Shown: positions 34,867 to 43,348 of the stretch, piece after piece | Layout: each line of letters begins with the position of its first letter | How positions within the stretch are numbered: position 1 is the first letter of the stretch | NCBI GenBank assembly: GCA_041594335.1 | Contig: JBFHML010000010.1 | Span: forward strand, 1 to 57,901 | DNA: 57,901 nt | Source: JAGPUQ01 sp041594335 | Lineage (GTDB): Bacteria; Pseudomonadota; Gammaproteobacteria; Pseudomonadales; Porticoccaceae | Direction of reading: 5' to 3' | Notes under the pieces: generated by a model | What the model was told of the DNA's origin: nothing | Database searches by the model: none | Seen by the model: the letters and a program-made list of their open reading frames with translations, nothing else | Translations under genes and position numbers: made by a program

Positions 34867-36519
34867 ATGAAACCAGACTCGATGCTTACCGAACAGCGCG
34901 TCCTGGAGATGCGCACTGCGGGTTGGTGGCGTGATCGCTACCTGCTCGAATGCTTTGAGGCGGCCTTGGCTGCCCAACCAGACCGCCTAGCAGTGGTGGA
35001 CTACCGGACAGAAACCGGAGTTCGCCACGCGCTCAGCTACCGCGAACTCGACGTGCGGGCGAGCCACATCGCCGCAGGTCTGGCGGCGGTTGGGGTTGGG
35101 GCCGGTGAAGTGGTCTCTTTTCAGCTGCCAAATTGGTGGGAGTTCGTTGCTATCCATTTGGCGTGCTTGAAGCTCGGGGCCATCAGCAATCCATTGATGC
35201 CAATCTTCCGTGAACGAGAATTGGAGTTCATGGTGGACTTCGCTGAATCTAGAGTGCTGATCGTCCCGGCGACGTTTCGCGGCTTTGACCACGAGGCCAT
35301 GGTCGCCGGGATGCGCGCCAAGTTACCTCGCCTTGAACACCTGTTTGTGGTTGGGGGCAGTGGCGACAACGCCTTCGAGACTGCGCTCTTGCAGGCGGAC
35401 CTCACCGGGTTGCCGGAGCGCAGACCGGGGCCTGATCCGGCCGACGTTATCCTATTGATGTACACCTCGGGAACGACCGGAATGCCCAAGGGGGTGATGC
35501 ATTGCTCATATACGCTGGACTACAACGTCGCTCAAGTGATTGAGCGTTGTGAGTTGACCGCGGATGACGTCATTTTCATGGGATCTCCACTCGCACACCT
35601 GACAGGCTTTCTGTACGGTATGTGGATGCCCATGATCCTGCAGACCACTATGGTGTTACAGGATGTTTGGCAGCCTGAAACCGCTTGGCGTTTGATGGCC
35701 GAGGAGCGCGCGTCCTTCGCTATGGGGGCGACTCCTTTTCTGGCGGATTTGACGCAATCGAAAGCAGCAACGGCTTACAATTCCGACCGCTTCCGGCTCT
35801 TTGTGTGCGGTGGGGCGCCGATTCCTCGTGTACTTGCGGAAAATGCCGCGCGACAGCTCGAGATTTCGTTGATGGCGGTATGGGGCATGACCGAATGTGG
35901 CGCCATTACAACGACCAAGCTCGATGACTCTCCGGAGAAGATCTTCGGTACGGATGGCGTCGTGGTAGCGGGTAGCGAGGTCCGCGTCGTGGACGAGCAG
36001 GGCAGGGTTTTGCCGTCCGGTGAGGAGGGGCGGTTATTGCAGCGAGGTCCCGCCACTTTTATCGGTTATCTCAAGCGTCCGGAAGCCTATGACGTCGATG
36101 CCGAAGGCTTTTTTGATACGGGCGATCTGGCCCATATGGATGCCGATGGCTATATCCGGATTACCGGTCGATCCAAGGACATTATTATCCGCGGTGGTGA
36201 GAATATTCCGGTGGTTGAGGTGGAGAATCTGCTCTACAAACACCCCGGGGTTGCCGATTGTGCTGTCGTTGCCATGCCCGATGAGCGGCTTGGTGAGCTG
36301 GGCTGTTGCTTCGTCACATTAAAACCGGGCGCGGAACTGAGTTTTGCCGAGATGATCGATTTTCTGCGACAGCAGGGGATTGCGAAGAATTACCTCCCCG
36401 AAAGGCTGGAGATTGTGGACGCCATGCCGCGGACTGCCAGCGGCAAGATTCAGAAATTTGAGCTGCGCGAGATCGCCAAGCAGTTCAGCCGCCAACCACT
36501 GCAAAAAGGAGTCTCATGA
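34867..36519 (+). CDS. AMP-forming acyl-CoA ligase, cyclohexanecarboxylate-CoA ligase-like
   Basis: 550 residues of the ANL superfamily. It activates a carboxylic acid to its CoA ester through an acyl-AMP. The P-loop is LMYTSGTTGMPKGVMHC, motif A5 WGMTECGAIT, then FDTGDLAHMDADGYIRITGRSKDIIIRGGENI and the C-terminal lysine in PRTASGKIQKFEL. The N-terminus (LTEQRVLEMRTAGWWRDRYL) is of the type found in AliA-like ligases for alicyclic acids, but the true substrate cannot be fixed by eye. A strong GGGGGAGGA precedes the ATG. Its stop overlaps the start of an acyl-CoA dehydrogenase (ATGA), so the two act on the same substrate in sequence. Confidence 0.85.
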   Translation: MKPDSMLTEQRVLEMRTAGWWRDRYLLECFEAALAAQPDRLAVVDYRTETGVRHALSYRELDVRASHIAAGLAAVGVGAGEVVSFQLPNWWEFVAIHLACLKLGAISNPLMPIFRERELEFMVDFAESRVLIVPATFRGFDHEAMVAGMRAKLPRLEHLFVVGGSGDNAFETALLQADLTGLPERRPGPDPADVILLMYTSGTTGMPKGVMHCSYTLDYNVAQVIERCELTADDVIFMGSPLAHLTGFLYGMWMPMILQTTMVLQDVWQPETAWRLMAEERASFAMGATPFLADLTQSKAATAYNSDRFRLFVCGGAPIPRVLAENAARQLEISLMAVWGMTECGAITTTKLDDSPEKIFGTDGVVVAGSEVRVVDEQGRVLPSGEEGRLLQRGPATFIGYLKRPEAYDVDAEGFFDTGDLAHMDADGYIRITGRSKDIIIRGGENIPVVEVENLLYKHPGVADCAVVAMPDERLGELGCCFVTLKPGAELSFAEMIDFLRQQGIAKNYLPERLEIVDAMPRTASGKIQKFELREIAKQFSRQPLQKGVS

Positions 36520-37676
36520 GCCTACCCTGGTTGACCGAAGAAGAGCGTTTCATTCAGGAAACAGCCCAACGTTTTGCCCGCGAACGCCTTGCTGAAGGCT
36601 ATTTGGCGCGCAGTAAGGAAGAGTGTATTGACCGTGGTTTGATGCGGGAGCTGGGACAGCTGGGGCTGGTGGCGCCGACGCTGGATGAGCGCTACGGCGG
36701 CATAGGTGCCAGCGGCGTGGTTGCCGGGGTGATTTGTGAAGCCTTGGCGTATGCTGATATCAACGTCAGCTATGTGCCCATGATCGCGCCGCTGGTCGGG
36801 GGGGTCATTCAGCAGCACGGGAGCGAGGCGATGAAGGAGGAGGTGCTCCCGTTGCTTGCCGGCGGTGAGATCATGATTCAACTCGGGCTCACCGAGCCGC
36901 GGGGGGGGTCCGACGCGGCGAACCTCAGTCTGCGTGCCACACCCCGAGGCGATCACTTCATCCTCAGCGGAGAAAAAACCTCCATCAGTTATGGGGCGCA
37001 GGCAGAGATGATGCTGCTCTTTGCGCGCACTGACCCGAATACCGCGGGGGCGAGAGGGGTTACGGCTTTTCTGGTGCCACTCGACCTGCCCGGCGTAACC
37101 TGCACCCGATTCGATGATGTGGGCAGTCGACCGGTAGGCCGTGGCTCGGTATTTTTCGATGAGGTAGAGCTGCCGGCAACCGCCATGGTTGGCAAGTTGG
37201 GGGAAGGATTCACCAAGGTAATGCAGGGGTTTGATCTCAGCCGCTTTCTGATCGCGCTGCAGTGCGTCTCGGCTGCTCAGGCTTCTGTCGATGAGACTTG
37301 GCGGTACATCCAGGAGCGCGAAGCTTTTGGCCGACCGCTGGCCAAATTTCAAGGCACCACCTTTCCGCTTGCCGAGCACGACAGCAAGCTGGCCGCGGTG
37401 CGGGCGCTATCCTACCAAGGTCTGGCTCAACGTGACCGCGGGTTGCCGCATACCAAGGAGGCGGCGATGGTGAAATGGATGGGACCGAAGTGGGCCACCG
37501 ACATCATCCAGGAGTGCCTGGTATTGCACGGACACTATGGCTGGGGGATGGAATTGCCGCACCTGCAGCGGATGATCGACGTGATGGGGTTGCAGATCGG
37601 AGACGGCACAGCCCATATCATGAAAACGATCATTGCTCGTGAGACCATAGGCACGATCGGAGTGGCCTACAAGTAG
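36516..37676 (+). CDS. Acyl-CoA dehydrogenase, cyclohexanecarboxyl-CoA dehydrogenase-like
   Basis: 386 residues, a FAD enzyme that introduces an alpha-beta double bond into an acyl-CoA. The FAD/substrate motifs are LGLTEPRGGSDAANLSLRA and SGEKTSISYG, then REAFGRPLAKFQ and VLHGHYGWGMELPHLQRMIDV. At the site of the usual C-terminal catalytic glutamate (motif EGTxEIQ) this protein has D363 in GDGTAHIMK. That replacement is consistent with the alicyclic-acid branch, but I cannot confirm it without alignment. Together with the overlapping ligase, it could convert an alicyclic carboxylic acid to the cyclohexene carboxyl-CoA. Electron acceptor genes (ETF) are not nearby. Confidence 0.85.
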   Translation: MSLPWLTEEERFIQETAQRFARERLAEGYLARSKEECIDRGLMRELGQLGLVAPTLDERYGGIGASGVVAGVICEALAYADINVSYVPMIAPLVGGVIQQHGSEAMKEEVLPLLAGGEIMIQLGLTEPRGGSDAANLSLRATPRGDHFILSGEKTSISYGAQAEMMLLFARTDPNTAGARGVTAFLVPLDLPGVTCTRFDDVGSRPVGRGSVFFDEVELPATAMVGKLGEGFTKVMQGFDLSRFLIALQCVSAAQASVDETWRYIQEREAFGRPLAKFQGTTFPLAEHDSKLAAVRALSYQGLAQRDRGLPHTKEAAMVKWMGPKWATDIIQECLVLHGHYGWGMELPHLQRMIDVMGLQIGDGTAHIMKTIIARETIGTIGVAYK

Positions 37677-37753
37677 CGGAGCGAATTTCGTTTCCGAGTT
37701 ACACTGGCCAAATACCTCACGGCGGCCCGGACCGCCCGCGCTGGAGATTTGCG

Positions 37754-38614
37754 ATGTACCGGAAGTTCCGCACCCAGCCTTGGTACCTGTTTCGCTACAT
37801 GCTCGTCTGGGCCCTGGTGTTGGGGTCCCTGACGACGCTGTGGTGGTCACCACCGCAGGGTGCTGCCGCGGGATGGTTGCTGGCGTTGGTGATCGTCATG
37901 ATCATCAGCACCCGATTTGATGCACTGTTGGCTGCACTGATTCCTGCGCTGGCGCTCAGCCCAGAGCCGGGAACGACCCTGCTATGGATGGTGGTATTGC
38001 TCCCAGTCACCTGGTCGTTGGGCATTGTGCTGGCTGTGTTTATTCACAATGCCAGCCATGACCAATTTCGGCCACAGTGGCTGAGTCCCGTTGTGGGAGA
38101 GCTAGCCGGCTGGTGTTTGCGCACCAACTTCTTGGGTTGGAAGATGGTGCATCACTATCATCACAAGTACGCTGACGATCCGCAGCGGGATCCCCACTGC
38201 CCGGCGAACCGTGGCTTCTGGTCTTATGCAAACTGGATGCAAAGTGCCTCCATGCGTTACTTGGATGCCCGTCATAAGGAACTCCATCAGTTGCCCAGCT
38301 GGTATTACGCATTGGCCGGTACATTAGCGTTGCTCGGTTTTGCGTTGGTGCCGTTGAGCTGGTTCTTGCTGTTGGGGCCGACTTGGTTCGCCGCCGTTTG
38401 GATGCCCGTTTTACTGTCGGGGTGGTGGTTGTTTACCGTGATCAACTATTACACCCATCCGGTTGCAGAAAACGGCCGGAACAGACCGGTCGATCTCTGT
38501 TCACGGCCTTGGCACCATTGGGTCAACCGCATTGGATTTGGGGTGTTGTACCACGCCGTGCATCACGGCAACGCGCGTCTATTCAATCCGGGGTCGGAAA
38601 GCCAGATTTCCTGA
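37754..38614 (+). CDS. Membrane fatty-acid desaturase/hydroxylase-like di-iron protein
   Basis: 286 residues. Several hydrophobic segments (about 15-68, 75-97, 183-230) make an integral membrane protein. Three histidine boxes for a di-iron site are present: H98-NAS-H102, H133-H134-Y-H136-H137, and H267-AV-H270-H271. This is the arrangement of acyl-lipid desaturases and related hydroxylases. The usual downstream electron carrier gene is absent. It lies between the acyl-CoA dehydrogenase and a peroxiredoxin with about 75-90 bases on each side, so it is probably its own transcript. The substrate could be a membrane lipid, a carotenoid-like compound or a hydrocarbon. Confidence 0.8.
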   Translation: MYRKFRTQPWYLFRYMLVWALVLGSLTTLWWSPPQGAAAGWLLALVIVMIISTRFDALLAALIPALALSPEPGTTLLWMVVLLPVTWSLGIVLAVFIHNASHDQFRPQWLSPVVGELAGWCLRTNFLGWKMVHHYHHKYADDPQRDPHCPANRGFWSYANWMQSASMRYLDARHKELHQLPSWYYALAGTLALLGFALVPLSWFLLLGPTWFAAVWMPVLLSGWWLFTVINYYTHPVAENGRNRPVDLCSRPWHHWVNRIGFGVLYHAVHHGNARLFNPGSESQIS

Positions 38615-38705
38615 CCGGCTTCGCTGGCCCGCGTTTCTCCCGTGGGGCTATGCGATAATCGGTCGCGCTTAATTTTTTGGATGAACCAGAGAGAGGAGGC
38701 CTTCA

Positions 38706-39188
38706 ATGCCAATCCAGGTCGGAGATACCATGCCCGAAGGGCGCTTTAACGTCATGAAAGCGGACGGGCCCGGTTCAATCAGCAGTAACGAACTATTCGC
38801 TGGTAAAAAAGTGGTGCTGTTTTCCGTTCCTGGCGCCTTCACACCGACGTGCTCTCGAGATCATCTGCCGGGCTTTATCGAGAAAGCTGATGAAATGAAG
38901 GCCAAAGGGGTGGATACCGTGGCCTGTGTCGCGGTCAATGACGCGTTCGTCATGGGTGCTTGGGGCAAACAAACCGGTGCCGATGACAAAGTGCTCTTGC
39001 TCGCCGACGGCAACGGCGATTACGCCAAGGCTTTGGATCTGGTCATGGATGGTACCGGCTTCGGTCTGGGCATGCGTGGCCGGCGTTTCGCGTTGATCAT
39101 CAACGATGGCAAGGTCGAGCACGCCTTTATTGAGGAAGGCGGTCAATTCAAGGTCAGTTCAGCGGAAAACGTACTCTCCCATCTTTAA
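38706..39188 (+). CDS. Peroxiredoxin, Prx5 family
   Basis: 160 residues. It reduces peroxides in the cytoplasm (no signal peptide). The peroxidatic cysteine is C49 in VPGAFTPTCSRDHLPGF, the Prx5 signature. A second Cys is in VDTVACVAVND, but no C-terminal resolving Cys is seen, so glutathione or another thiol may do the recycling. GAGAGGAGG precedes the ATG. The gene is flanked by a strong hairpin downstream and is probably monocistronic. Confidence 0.93.
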   Translation: MPIQVGDTMPEGRFNVMKADGPGSISSNELFAGKKVVLFSVPGAFTPTCSRDHLPGFIEKADEMKAKGVDTVACVAVNDAFVMGAWGKQTGADDKVLLLADGNGDYAKALDLVMDGTGFGLGMRGRRFALIINDGKVEHAFIEEGGQFKVSSAENVLSHL

Positions 39189-39194
39189 GGGCAG

Positions 39195-39222
39195 GGCCGC
39201 CGCCCCCAAGGGGTCGGCGGCC
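39195..39222. terminator. GC-rich hairpin between convergent peroxiredoxin and methyltransferase genes
   Basis: GGCCGCCG (39195-39202) pairs with CGGCGGCC (39215-39222), and CCCC with GGGG within the loop. It sits 6 bases after the peroxiredoxin stop and 15 before the converging gene's stop. There is no T-run, but the position and stability favour a two-way terminator. Confidence 0.55.
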
Positions 39223-39237
39223 AAGTGGACGGTCAGT

Positions 39238-39915
39238 TCATTGCGGCTGTGCAAGGAGTAGTAGGGAGGCCGGCAAGGCTGCGCCCTTGGCCATGGGTTC
39301 GCGCAATTGGCGCAGCTGCCAGTGTCGACATCCCAGCAGGTCCACCCAGGACGCCAGGGTGCGGAAGTACCACGGCGGTGGGTCTTTTACCTCCTCGCTA
39401 AAGGCGGCCCAGCTGTCTTCGCGCCATCCATCTGCATAGATGCCGTTGCCACTGATGACCGTCAACGGATGTAGAGTCTGGATCAATAACGCGCCGTGGG
39501 GCATCAGGTGTTGCGGCAGGATCGCCAGCAGGTGGTCTACAGCCTCCCGTCCGAGCAGTGAGAAATTACTCACGGCCAAGTCAAACAGCCCCAGGTCTGT
39601 AGGTAGATCGGCGTAATTTGCGACGCGAAACTCGCCGCCGCCCCTGCTGCGCGCAGCGGCCACTAAAGGGGCGGCGGCATCGATGCCAGTGACGCGGATG
39701 CCGTGGGGTGCGAGCCGCCGGGCCAGCCAACCCTCACCGCAACCCAGATCGAGTAGGCGCCCGGGGCGGCGCTCGAGGATAGCGTCGACCAACGCTTGAT
39801 CCGTGATGGTGTCTCGGTTCGGGATTCGGTGTTCGCGGACCGCACGAATCCACGCATTGCCATGATGGGACCAGCCGGCCGTGATGCGGGACTCGGCCGC
39901 GTCGTCAGCGTTCAT
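39238..39915 (-). CDS. Class I SAM-dependent methyltransferase
   Basis: 225 residues. SAM-binding motif I is RLLDLGCGEGWLARRLA (about residues 54-70), followed by the acidic loop ITGIDAAAPLV and the post-I region DLAVSNFSLLGRE. The C-terminal part (WAAFSEEVKDPPPWYFRTLASWVDLL) resembles UbiE/small-molecule methyltransferases. The substrate is unknown. Its ATG overlaps the metR stop (ATGA), so it is co-translated with the methionine regulator, an unusual and suggestive link to methionine/SAM balance. Confidence 0.85.
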   Translation of the reverse strand: MNADDAAESRITAGWSHHGNAWIRAVREHRIPNRDTITDQALVDAILERRPGRLLDLGCGEGWLARRLAPHGIRVTGIDAAAPLVAAARSRGGGEFRVANYADLPTDLGLFDLAVSNFSLLGREAVDHLLAILPQHLMPHGALLIQTLHPLTVISGNGIYADGWREDSWAAFSEEVKDPPPWYFRTLASWVDLLGCRHWQLRQLREPMAKGAALPASLLLLAQPQ

Positions 39916-40826
39916 GCGCCTGCCTCCCGAGTAACGTTGCCGCCGTGATGGTCGCTGGCTAGTTCGATGAAACCGCGCACGTAGTCGAGTGTCCCGTCGC
40001 GGGAGCGCACCGCCGCGAACAGAGAGCGGTGTAGCCCCGAGGGGCCCAGCGCCAGCGTCTGCAGGCTCCCTGGGTGTGGTGTATGCCGCATTACCCAGTC
40101 AGGCAGTGCTGCGACACCTTGGCCGCTGGCTACCAGCAGGAGGATCACGGCGGTCAACTCTGCCTGCCGTACCGCTGCAGGCTCCACGCCTGCCGGTTGT
40201 AAGAAGTAGCGAAAGATATCCATTCGCGTCCGCTCTACAGGATAGGTTATCAGGGTCTGGTCGGATAGATCATTGGGTTCGGCGTGCTCGTGGTGCGCCA
40301 GCGGATGGTCGATGGCGACGACCAGGCGGCCCTCATAGGTGAATAACGGCAGAAAAGTCAGGTCGGGGGTGTCTAGGGGATCCGAGGTGATGACCAAGTC
40401 GATGTCGCCTTGGCGCAATGCCGGCAGAGAATCGAAGGCCAGGCCGAGGCGAATGTCCACATCCACCGCCGGCCATCGAAACTTGAACTGTTCGAGCACG
40501 GGCAGCAGCCATTCGAAGCACGCGTGGCACTCGATGGCCAGGTGCAGCCGGCCGGCGTCACCGGCGGCAATTCGCGCCAATTCGCGTTCGGCCTGCTCGA
40601 ATCTGGGCAGGGTTTCCTGGGCGAGGGCTAGGACTCGGTTTCCCGCGGCGGTGAGGCGCATCGGTTTGGTATGCCGGTGAAATAGGGCTACTCCGTAGTA
40701 GTCCTCGAGTAGCTTGATCTGGTGAGAGAGCGCGGAAGGGGTGAGATGGAGGCGCTCCGAGGCCCGCGCAAGGCTGCCAGCATCAGCCATCGCGAGTAAG
40801 TTGCGCAGGTGCTTACGGTCGATCAT
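39912..40826 (-). CDS. metR: LysR-type regulator MetR
   Basis: 304 residues. The N-terminal winged helix-turn-helix (MIDRKHLRNLLAMADAGSLARASERLHLTPSALSHQIKLLE, residues 1-41, landmarks ADAGS and TPSALSHQ) and a periplasmic-binding-like effector domain (about 90-295) fit LysR regulators. Family members with this N-terminus, divergent from metE, respond to homocysteine and activate metE. It is transcribed away from metE across an AT-rich 98-base region, and the downstream methyltransferase is coupled to it. Confidence 0.92.
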   Translation of the reverse strand: MIDRKHLRNLLAMADAGSLARASERLHLTPSALSHQIKLLEDYYGVALFHRHTKPMRLTAAGNRVLALAQETLPRFEQAERELARIAAGDAGRLHLAIECHACFEWLLPVLEQFKFRWPAVDVDIRLGLAFDSLPALRQGDIDLVITSDPLDTPDLTFLPLFTYEGRLVVAIDHPLAHHEHAEPNDLSDQTLITYPVERTRMDIFRYFLQPAGVEPAAVRQAELTAVILLLVASGQGVAALPDWVMRHTPHPGSLQTLALGPSGLHRSLFAAVRSRDGTLDYVRGFIELASDHHGGNVTREAGA

Positions 40827-40924
40827 GCTGACAATAATTTGATTGTTTTTTCAAAAAAATGAGATTTTAATGAAATTATTCTGAAAATAGAATCACTGCC
40901 AGTACTTCACTGAGAGTTCTGGTT
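40827..40924. promoter_or_regulatory. metR-metE divergent control region
   Basis: This 98-base stretch is strikingly AT-rich in a GC-rich surrounding. An inverted repeat ATTCT/AGAAT spans 40878-40893, and TAGAAT (40888-40893) could be the metE -10 box. A TTCA/TGA pair sits around 40850. I do not find a full TGAA-N5-TTCA MetR box; near matches (TGAAATTATTCT at 40871) are only partial. MetR probably binds here, but the exact operator is not clear. Confidence 0.5.
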
Positions 40925-43261
40925 ATGTCCCTCGCTATACGTACACACAATCTGGGGTTCCCCCGCATCGGTTCTGAACGTGCCCTCAAATGGGCTCAGG
41001 AATCCTATTGGCGCGGAGAAATTGATCGCGCTGAGCTCGAGCGTCGCGGCCGGGAGCTTCGTGCCCGTCATTGGCGCCTCCAGGCCGCGGCCGGCTTGGA
41101 CTGGGTACCGGTCGGAGATTTTTCCTGGTACGACCACGTATTGGATATCACCGCCATGCTCGGCGCCATTCCCGAACGTTTCGACTGGTCCGGTGGCGAT
41201 GTCGATATCGATCTGTACTTCCAGCTAGCCCGCGGTCAGTCGCCCGGGAGGTCGCCGGTCTCCGCGAGCGCCATGACCAAGTGGTTTGATACCAATTACC
41301 ACTATCTGGTGCCGGAGCTGGAACCGGACCAGCAGTTGCGGCTGTCCAGCACACGGCTGTTGGACGAGACTGCAGAGGCACTGGCATTGGGGATTGCGGT
41401 CAAGCCAGTGCTCGTGGGGCCGCTGACTTGGCTGCGGTTGGCGAACGCGCGACGGGGCGGCGACACGGCGAAGCTTGAGTGTCTGCCCCAAGTGGTAACC
41501 ATCTACGGACAGGTGCTCGAGCGTCTGGCGGCATTGGGCGTGGAGTGGGTACAGCTGGATGAGCCGGCGCTGGTCACAGATCTGCCGGCCGCTTGGCTGA
41601 GCGCCCTGGCGGCGACCTATGAGGCGCTGTCGACACGTGGCCCCAAGCTGTTGTTGGCGACTTATTTTGGGGGGCTCGGAAGAGATCAGGCGCAGATCTG
41701 CGCCTTGCCGGTCGCCGGAATGCACTTCGATGGCATTCGCGGTGGAGATGCTCTGGAGACCGCGGCGTCTCTGCTGCCGCCGGGCAAGGTGCTGTCAGCG
41801 GGGATCGTCGATGGCCGCAATGTTTGGCGCACGGATCTGACTGCCAGTTTGGCGCGTGTCAAGGCGCTGCGCGATCGCCATGGCGGCGAGCTGTGGTTGG
41901 CGCCCTCCTGTTCGCTGCTCCATGTTCCCGTTGATCTGGAGACCGAGGAGGGTATCCCGGATGAGATCCGCGGCTGGCTTGCCTTTGCGGTGCAAAAGCT
42001 CGAGGAACTCGCCGTGCTGAAAGCAGCATTGGTCGGCGAGGACGGGGTCGCCGGGGTAAAGGATGCTTTCGCGGCGTCTAGTGCGGCACGTTTGGCGCGG
42101 CGTAGCTCAGCGCGCGTCCATAAGCCTGCGGTGGCAGCGCGGGTCGAGGCGCTGTGCCCCGCGGACGAAAGACGTGCGCGGGACGGCGAGTTCCGAGCCG
42201 CTCTGCAACGGGCTCGGTTCGACCTGCCGAGGTTTCCGACCACTACGATCGGTTCCTTTCCGCAAACCCCTGAGCTCCGTCGAATACGCCGGCAGTGGCG
42301 GGCGGGAGCGGTTAGCGATGCCGAATACCAGTCCTTTCTACGCCGGGAAATCGCCGCCACGATTCGAGAGCAGGAGGCGTTGGGATTGGACGTCTTGGTG
42401 CACGGGGAGGCTGAGCGCAATGACATGGTGGAATATTTTGGCGAACAGCTCGACGGCTTTGTCTTTTCCGGCAATGGCTGGGTCCAGTCCTACGGTTCGC
42501 GATGCGTGAAACCGCCAATCATCGTTGGTGACGTCTCTCGCCCAAACCCCATGACGGTTGATTGGATCCGCTATGCGCAATCGTTGACGGACCGGCCGGT
42601 CAAAGGAATGCTGACCGGACCGGTTACCCTCCTCAACTGGTCCTTTGTGCGCGACGATCAACCGCGCGCTGTCACTTGTCTGCAGCTTGCCCTAGCGATT
42701 CGGGACGAGGTTCGGGATCTAGAGGCCGCAGGGATCGGCATGATCCAGATTGACGAAGCTGCACTGCGCGAGGGTTTGCCGTTGCGCCGGGCCGACCAGG
42801 CCGATTACCTAAAATGGGCGGTGCGGGCCTTTCGAATCGCCTCCTCCGCTGCCGCCGATGACACCCAGATCCATACACATATGTGTTATTCAGATTTCAA
42901 CGACATCATCGCGGCGGTGGCAGAGATGGATGCCGATGTCACCACCATCGAGAGCGCACGTTCCGATAGTCGCCTGCTGGATGCCTTTCTCCAGTTCGCC
43001 TTTCCTCGCGCACTGGGGCCTGGGATTTACGACATCCATTCCCCACGCGTGCCGACGCCGGCGGAGCTATGCGACCGACTGTATCGGGCGACGCGGCGAA
43101 TCCCGGCGGATCGATTGTGGGTCAACCCGGATTGTGGGCTCAAGACCCGCAGCTGGGCCGAGGTGCGCCCGGCGCTGGCGGCCATGGTGGCAGCGGCCCG
43201 GGCGCTGCGGGTTGCCGCGGTGGATCGCCCCAGTCTGGCGGGGTCGCCGCGTGCGTCTTGA
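40925..43261 (+). CDS. metE: Cobalamin-independent methionine synthase MetE
   Basis: 778 residues (family about 755). It transfers the methyl group of methyltetrahydropteroyl-triglutamate to homocysteine. The N-terminal half carries NLGFPRIGSERALKWAQESYW. The catalytic C-terminal half shows TTTIGSFPQTPELR, the zinc His-x-Cys in THMCYSDFNDII, and the second zinc Cys in VNPDCGLKTRSW. The partner regulator metR is divergent. Presence of metE means methionine can be made without B12. Confidence 0.97.
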   Translation: MSLAIRTHNLGFPRIGSERALKWAQESYWRGEIDRAELERRGRELRARHWRLQAAAGLDWVPVGDFSWYDHVLDITAMLGAIPERFDWSGGDVDIDLYFQLARGQSPGRSPVSASAMTKWFDTNYHYLVPELEPDQQLRLSSTRLLDETAEALALGIAVKPVLVGPLTWLRLANARRGGDTAKLECLPQVVTIYGQVLERLAALGVEWVQLDEPALVTDLPAAWLSALAATYEALSTRGPKLLLATYFGGLGRDQAQICALPVAGMHFDGIRGGDALETAASLLPPGKVLSAGIVDGRNVWRTDLTASLARVKALRDRHGGELWLAPSCSLLHVPVDLETEEGIPDEIRGWLAFAVQKLEELAVLKAALVGEDGVAGVKDAFAASSAARLARRSSARVHKPAVAARVEALCPADERRARDGEFRAALQRARFDLPRFPTTTIGSFPQTPELRRIRRQWRAGAVSDAEYQSFLRREIAATIREQEALGLDVLVHGEAERNDMVEYFGEQLDGFVFSGNGWVQSYGSRCVKPPIIVGDVSRPNPMTVDWIRYAQSLTDRPVKGMLTGPVTLLNWSFVRDDQPRAVTCLQLALAIRDEVRDLEAAGIGMIQIDEAALREGLPLRRADQADYLKWAVRAFRIASSAAADDTQIHTHMCYSDFNDIIAAVAEMDADVTTIESARSDSRLLDAFLQFAFPRALGPGIYDIHSPRVPTPAELCDRLYRATRRIPADRLWVNPDCGLKTRSWAEVRPALAAMVAAARALRVAAVDRPSLAGSPRAS

Positions 43262-43348
43262 GACAGGGAGCGAATCGGGCTACAGTCCGGCGCCGTTTGC
43301 TCGCCAGGTGCTGCTCCGACGGCCCTGAAATCGCTAGATGAGGTTGGC

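Noticed and set aside
36522..37379. 285-codon minus-strand open frame opposite the acyl-CoA dehydrogenase
   Set aside because: Antisense shadow; the + strand protein has clear FAD/substrate motifs.
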